Positions 59,811-64,000 of a DNA stretch of 64,000 bases are shown here, in pieces. The notes beneath the pieces were generated by a model. The model saw only the letters and a program-made list of their open reading frames with translations. It searched no databases and was not told the origin of the DNA. The stretch is from Raphanus sativus (taxonomy: Eukaryota; Streptophyta; Magnoliopsida; Brassicales; Brassicaceae), in assembly GCF_000801105.2 (NCBI RefSeq), contig NC_079518.1:9494106-9558105 (forward strand), given 5' to 3'. A program made the position numbers and the translations under genes. How positions within the stretch are numbered: position 1 is the first letter of the stretch; each line of letters starts with the position of its first letter.

Positions 59811-61897
59811 TAGTCTTTTTGTCTCACATTTCAGGTAAACTTCATTAAAAAAAAAAAATCATTACTCTTCTTTTGGGGTGACGTTTCTTGTTTTACAAGA
59901 AAAATTAACTTTGTTTCAACAATACCCTAGGTTCCAATCTCTGCCTATCACTCAAATCGACAAAATGTGCAGTCGTCACTTTCTTCTTAGAAAAAGATCC
60001 AAGTGCTTGGATTCTCCATTCTTACTTCGAGTTTGCGACATGTCTCTACGCTGTACGCACTTTAGTTAATTTTTCGTCTTCTTATTTAGCCGTCAATTAA
60101 TAAAAATATTAACATAAACCCTAATTTGAAATGCAATTGTTAGGGAGTTATAGCGTCAGCTCTTTCCTTTACGGTCCAAACTTGGTCTATATATAAGAGA
60201 TGCCCTTTCTTCTCTGCGGTGTTCAACGCTCTCTGTAAATGTGTACAGCCATCGTCCACAATCTTGGCTTCTCTGTTCCTTCAAGAAAATATTTTCAACG
60301 GAAGGTAAAAAGTAAATTTTCCTTGATATAAGATTACTACAATCCATATACATCATCTTTGTATTTTTTTGATGTATTCTAGCTTGATTGGAGGATTATG
60401 TGTAATAATGGGACTTTACTTGTACTATGAGGTAAATGTGTAAAGCAAATTGAGTAAAAATTAAGTATGTGTGAATAAAATATTAGAAGTCTATTTGGTT
60501 GAGTAAAAAAAAATAATCTAATGTAAAATAAATGTTGTAAGTCCATCACATTTTGCAAGTCCATAAGTTGAGTAAAACGTGGAAAAGCCTTTTACTAAGT
60601 TGATAACTAAGATAAGTCTATTTGGTGACAAATGGCTTAACCTTAGTAAATTTGGTGACTATTCTAATTTAATGACTAAACTATATAATTTAATGATAAA
60701 TGGCTAATACTAAATCTCACTTGGTGTCAAACCATGGGACTTAGTAACAAATGTCAAAAATTTGTTTATGACTAAGTTTTGTAAATCTCTCCTATAAATA
60801 GATATCTTACCTTATCACTGAAAACACACTCATACACTCTCGCATGCAAGTGAACACTCATAACACACAAAGTTCCAGCAATACCTCTAATCTTTCAAAG
60901 TAAGGCTCGAGAGTATAGCGTAGGTGTTATGTACGTAAATTCTGATTTGGGTGATGCAAAACAGTCTCACGTGATTTTATCCTGGGACTCAAAAATTGTA
61001 TAGAAACCATCTCACCTATGGGAGATTTGTTGAGTTAAGTATGTTAGGAAAGAAATTCCAGATTGAAAATTATGAAAAAAACATGATGACAATGATAATA
61101 TAAAGAAGTAAAAACGTTTGAAAATCGATATGAAAAAAAACGAAATACATGTTTAGAAAATGATTTACGTGGCATTCTATGAAAAGTTTGCGGTCTCATT
61201 TCCCTAAAAATATCATTTAAGATAGCCTCTTGGCAAAATCTGAAAAACGACTATCAAAAATTCAAAAACGCTTTTATGCGATTCAGACTAATGTTAATGC
61301 GGCGAATGGTAGTTCAAACAGTGATGATACAACCCAAAACGGGAATGGTCTACTACTTGGAACGTAACCCACAAAAGTTTCAGTTGTGTATAGCAACATA
61401 AACGGACTTCAACTCGACAGGCTCAATAGAACTGAACTAAAAAAATTATGGACAATTCTTAAGGATTTTGTCCAAATATGACCAATGAGACGACAACCGT
61501 AATTGGGAATAGACATCCATTTGGTCACTTTGTTTATTCATAGTAAAACCAGTAAATACGTTTATAGTTTGTTGAATACTTCCATGAAACTTTGAGTTTT
61601 GATATGAAAAAGTCACGGTTAAGAACACAAGCTCAAAGAAGTTTGCAATGAAAAACTACCTAGTCAAAAGAGTTGTGATTCTTCGTGTCTGAGATAAAAA
61701 CTGCATATGTATGACAAATTTATTTGCATAATAGGTCTATATTTAAACTAAAAAAATTCTAGAAAAAACTATCTCTCATAATCAAATGCTAAGAGCCATA
61801 TGACTTGTTTGTCAGGCAAGTCAAAATTTGCAAATACATAAAATTCAGTTGACAACCTTATGGATACATAAATTTGCAAGTCACATATAATAAAGGG
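59811..61897. other. Gene-free DNA with two promoter-like patches
   Basis: CTATATATAAG at about 60194 is followed by a CT-rich, less AT-biased stretch to 60290. CCTATAAATAG at about 60791 is followed by a CA-rich leader-like stretch. Neither leads to an ORF, so they may be remnants of genes or LTRs. Confidence 0.3.
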
Positions 61898-61902
61898 TAA
61901 AA

Positions 61903-63154
61903 TGAAAAGTAGAATAGAATATGATATATTATTGTGTTGTGTTTAATATGAGAATACAAGATACATATATATATCGAAAACATTAACATAATGTTAGAAA
62001 TAGATAATGCTAACTTTCCTAAACTATTAATGTAAATATGCTAAGAATATCTTGCGATTAGTCTTAAGGGTCTTCGTGGGTTTACACGGGCTTCACAGAC
62101 TTGGTCCGTAAGATACATATCTTCCGGTCCAACATATCTCTAATACTCCCCCGCACGACAAACGTGGGATGCAACACGCAAATCTGCAATCACAAAGCAG
62201 ACCACGTATGTTGTGGACACTATGTCGAGAAAAACAAATCAGTAGATTCCTTCGGGAATAAACTTCAACTTAGACAAGGAGGATGAAAACTTCAGTTCTT
62301 CTTTGGTCTTGACAATGAGAATACATCCCGTGGACGTAACTGCAGTTCCACAAACAATCGTCCTTAACTTGAACAGTCTGTAACTTAGACTAAAACAGAT
62401 CTAAAAACATGAGCGTTCAACTAGAACTCCCCCGTAATGGTTAAACTAAAACCATAAATCCCAAACTATGGAACAATAAAAAACATCTTAAGAAATTCTA
62501 AACTATAGAAAATCTTAGATAATAATAACCCATGTGAAACCACAAACCCTTATTATTAATAAAACCCTCTCGATTCTCTTGCACCAACAACACTAACTCA
62601 TATATTAAAACCAGACCATTGATAAAAGAAAGCCTCACGTCTAACGTACCCAACCACTAACTTTTTTTTTAACTTAATAATAATAGAATAGAAAAACAAA
62701 CCCTAATAACTTATGTTAAAACATACACACGTGAACTTTAAGACAAAATTCACGTAAATCAACATTGTCGTCGTCTGGATCATCTTCACCGTCTTCATCG
62801 TCAACACCACCGATGAACACCATCAAAGCTTTAAAGCGGAAGTTTTAATTTCGATCCCAAAAAAAATCGCATGCTCTGATACCATAAAAAGTAGAATAGA
62901 ATATGATATATTATTGTGTTGTGTTTAATATGAGAATACAAGATACATATATATATATCGAAAACATTAACATAATGTTAGAAATAGATAATGCTAACTT
63001 TCCTAAACTATTAATGTAAATATGCTAAGAATATCTTGCGATTAACTTGATCTTCAAGTCTTTCCTTTTAGTTTTAAGGGTCTTCATGGGTTTCACGGGC
63101 TTCACAGACTTGGTCCGTAAGATACATATCTTCCGGTCCAACATATCTCTAATA
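61903..63154 (-). mobile_element. Short non-autonomous Copia-type LTR element (1.25 kb)
   Basis: Read on the minus strand: 5' LTR 62885-63154 (270 bp), primer site TGGTATCAGAGC at 62873-62884, a 739-bp interior without gag or pol, polypurine tract GCGGGGGAG at about 62146-62154, and 3' LTR 61903-62145 (243 bp). The plus-strand flanks TAAAA at 61898-61902 and 63155-63159 are a perfect 5-bp target duplication. The LTRs differ by one block of about 27 bp present only in the 5' copy and by a few substitutions, so this is older than the Copia at 31918. Its size is near that of TRIM elements but the interior is longer. Confidence 0.9.
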
Positions 63155-63159
63155 TAAAA

Positions 63160-64000
63160 AAACCATACACATGGGTAATGTACATTTGTACAAATATCGA
63201 AAAGTGTGGAGGTACTTAACAAAAATTAAAGTACTAACTCCTAAAAATATGAGGATGCTAAGAAAAAAATTATATAACTACCTCCTATAAATGTCAAAAT
63301 TAAACCTCAAAAACTATGATCTCATAAATTCAGTTGACAACCTTATGGATATTTACCGAAGGTTTATAATGAGATTAAGTTTTGAAATCATCGAAGGGAA
63401 TGAATTTATTGCCTACAAAAAATGATGTTTGATGGAAACCCAACCAACCGTGATTAGAAATCCCAAGAAGTTGGTTTAAAGAGACAACTAAATTAAAAAA
63501 AAAATTGATAAAATCACTGAAACATACCTCATATCCCAAATGATAATCAGTGTTCCTGTAGAATTAAGGTTAACATTGGGTTTTAATGAGATAAGACCAT
63601 GACTTTCATATACATGTATATAAAGTATTACAAGGTACTTTGTTGTGTAATGAAAGGTTCACATGGCAATCACCTAGTAAGTGTGAAATGAGACCATTTA
63701 TAGGAGGATGCAATTTAGGCTATATCCTCCAACTTCATTAATGAAAAGTTCCTGGCCAAAACGAACCCAATATGAGAAACATTAACTCTACGAAAAATAC
63801 AGTTGTGTTATATCTGTTGTCTCGATTTTAATACTTTCGGGGGGAGGAGGGGGTGTGTGTTCAAGACATCATGTCACCACCAGAAAAATAAATCCGGCAT
63901 ACTAACAATAAGTAGTTCAAAGCTGGAAAATGTTACTACGTACAGTTAGTTTTTTGCTTATACTCTTGAAAAGGTCAGTATGTCTCGTCTTAGTTAAAAG
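63160..64000. other. Gene-free AT-rich DNA to the window end
   Basis: A GGGGGGAGGAGGGGGTGTGTG patch lies at about 63839. Nothing else recognised. Confidence 0.5.

Noticed and set aside
60190..60910. TATA-like words with leader-like DNA as new genes
   Set aside because: No ORF or exon follows either one, so they are noted only as patches.

Overview
The window is nuclear DNA of a flowering plant, almost certainly a Brassicaceae species and most likely Brassica or a close relative. The split genes have plant GT-AG introns, and the proteins read as near copies of Arabidopsis proteins. Gene order follows one stretch of Arabidopsis chromosome 4 as I remember it (about At4g30200 to At4g30410). The background is AT-rich and full of degraded transposons. 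Locus numbers are from memory; no search was run.

Layout. 1-5991: most of a Mutator-like element carrying a broken Ulp1-type cysteine protease gene (minus strand), with quasi-palindromic GACGACTT repeats in its introns and flanks. 8507-11268: VEL1/VIL2, a Polycomb-associated PHD/fibronectin/VEL-domain protein. 13615-15868: a cytosolic HSC70, not expected here, with a 679-bp hAT-type element just upstream of its TATA box. 17271-18697: a relic of the P450 reductase ATR2. 19205-20400: RUXF (spliceosomal SmF). 21474-22665: a syntaxin-6-like protein. 24592-26635: YIP4b. 27533-28763: XTH24. 31918-36512: an intact Copia element with identical LTRs. 37779-39360: a Helitron with both ends. 39426-39740: an orphan XTH last exon. 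40050-41217: an XTH18/19-type gene. 42778-43293: a RING-H2 membrane protein. 45774-46507: a decayed unknown gene. 49252-49794: IBL1. From 49.8 kb to the end I see no gene, only transposon debris, including a short LTR element with perfect 5-bp target duplications (61903-63154).

Functionally, the live genes are housekeeping (SmF, HSC70, YIP4b and syntaxin in membrane traffic), chromatin control (VEL1) and growth control (XTH24, XTH18/19, IBL1). All the live genes are on the minus strand. The ATR2 relic, the lone glycosyltransferase fragment and the orphan XTH exon look like gene loss after the Brassica genome triplication.

The most unusual signal is a set of very small insertions, at least eleven across the window. 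Each is 11-28 bp, consisting of a short leader that ends in C followed by an A-tract (or the complement), and is flanked by a direct repeat of the host sequence of about 9-18 bp. They look like minimal target-primed retroposition products and fit no standard feature class.
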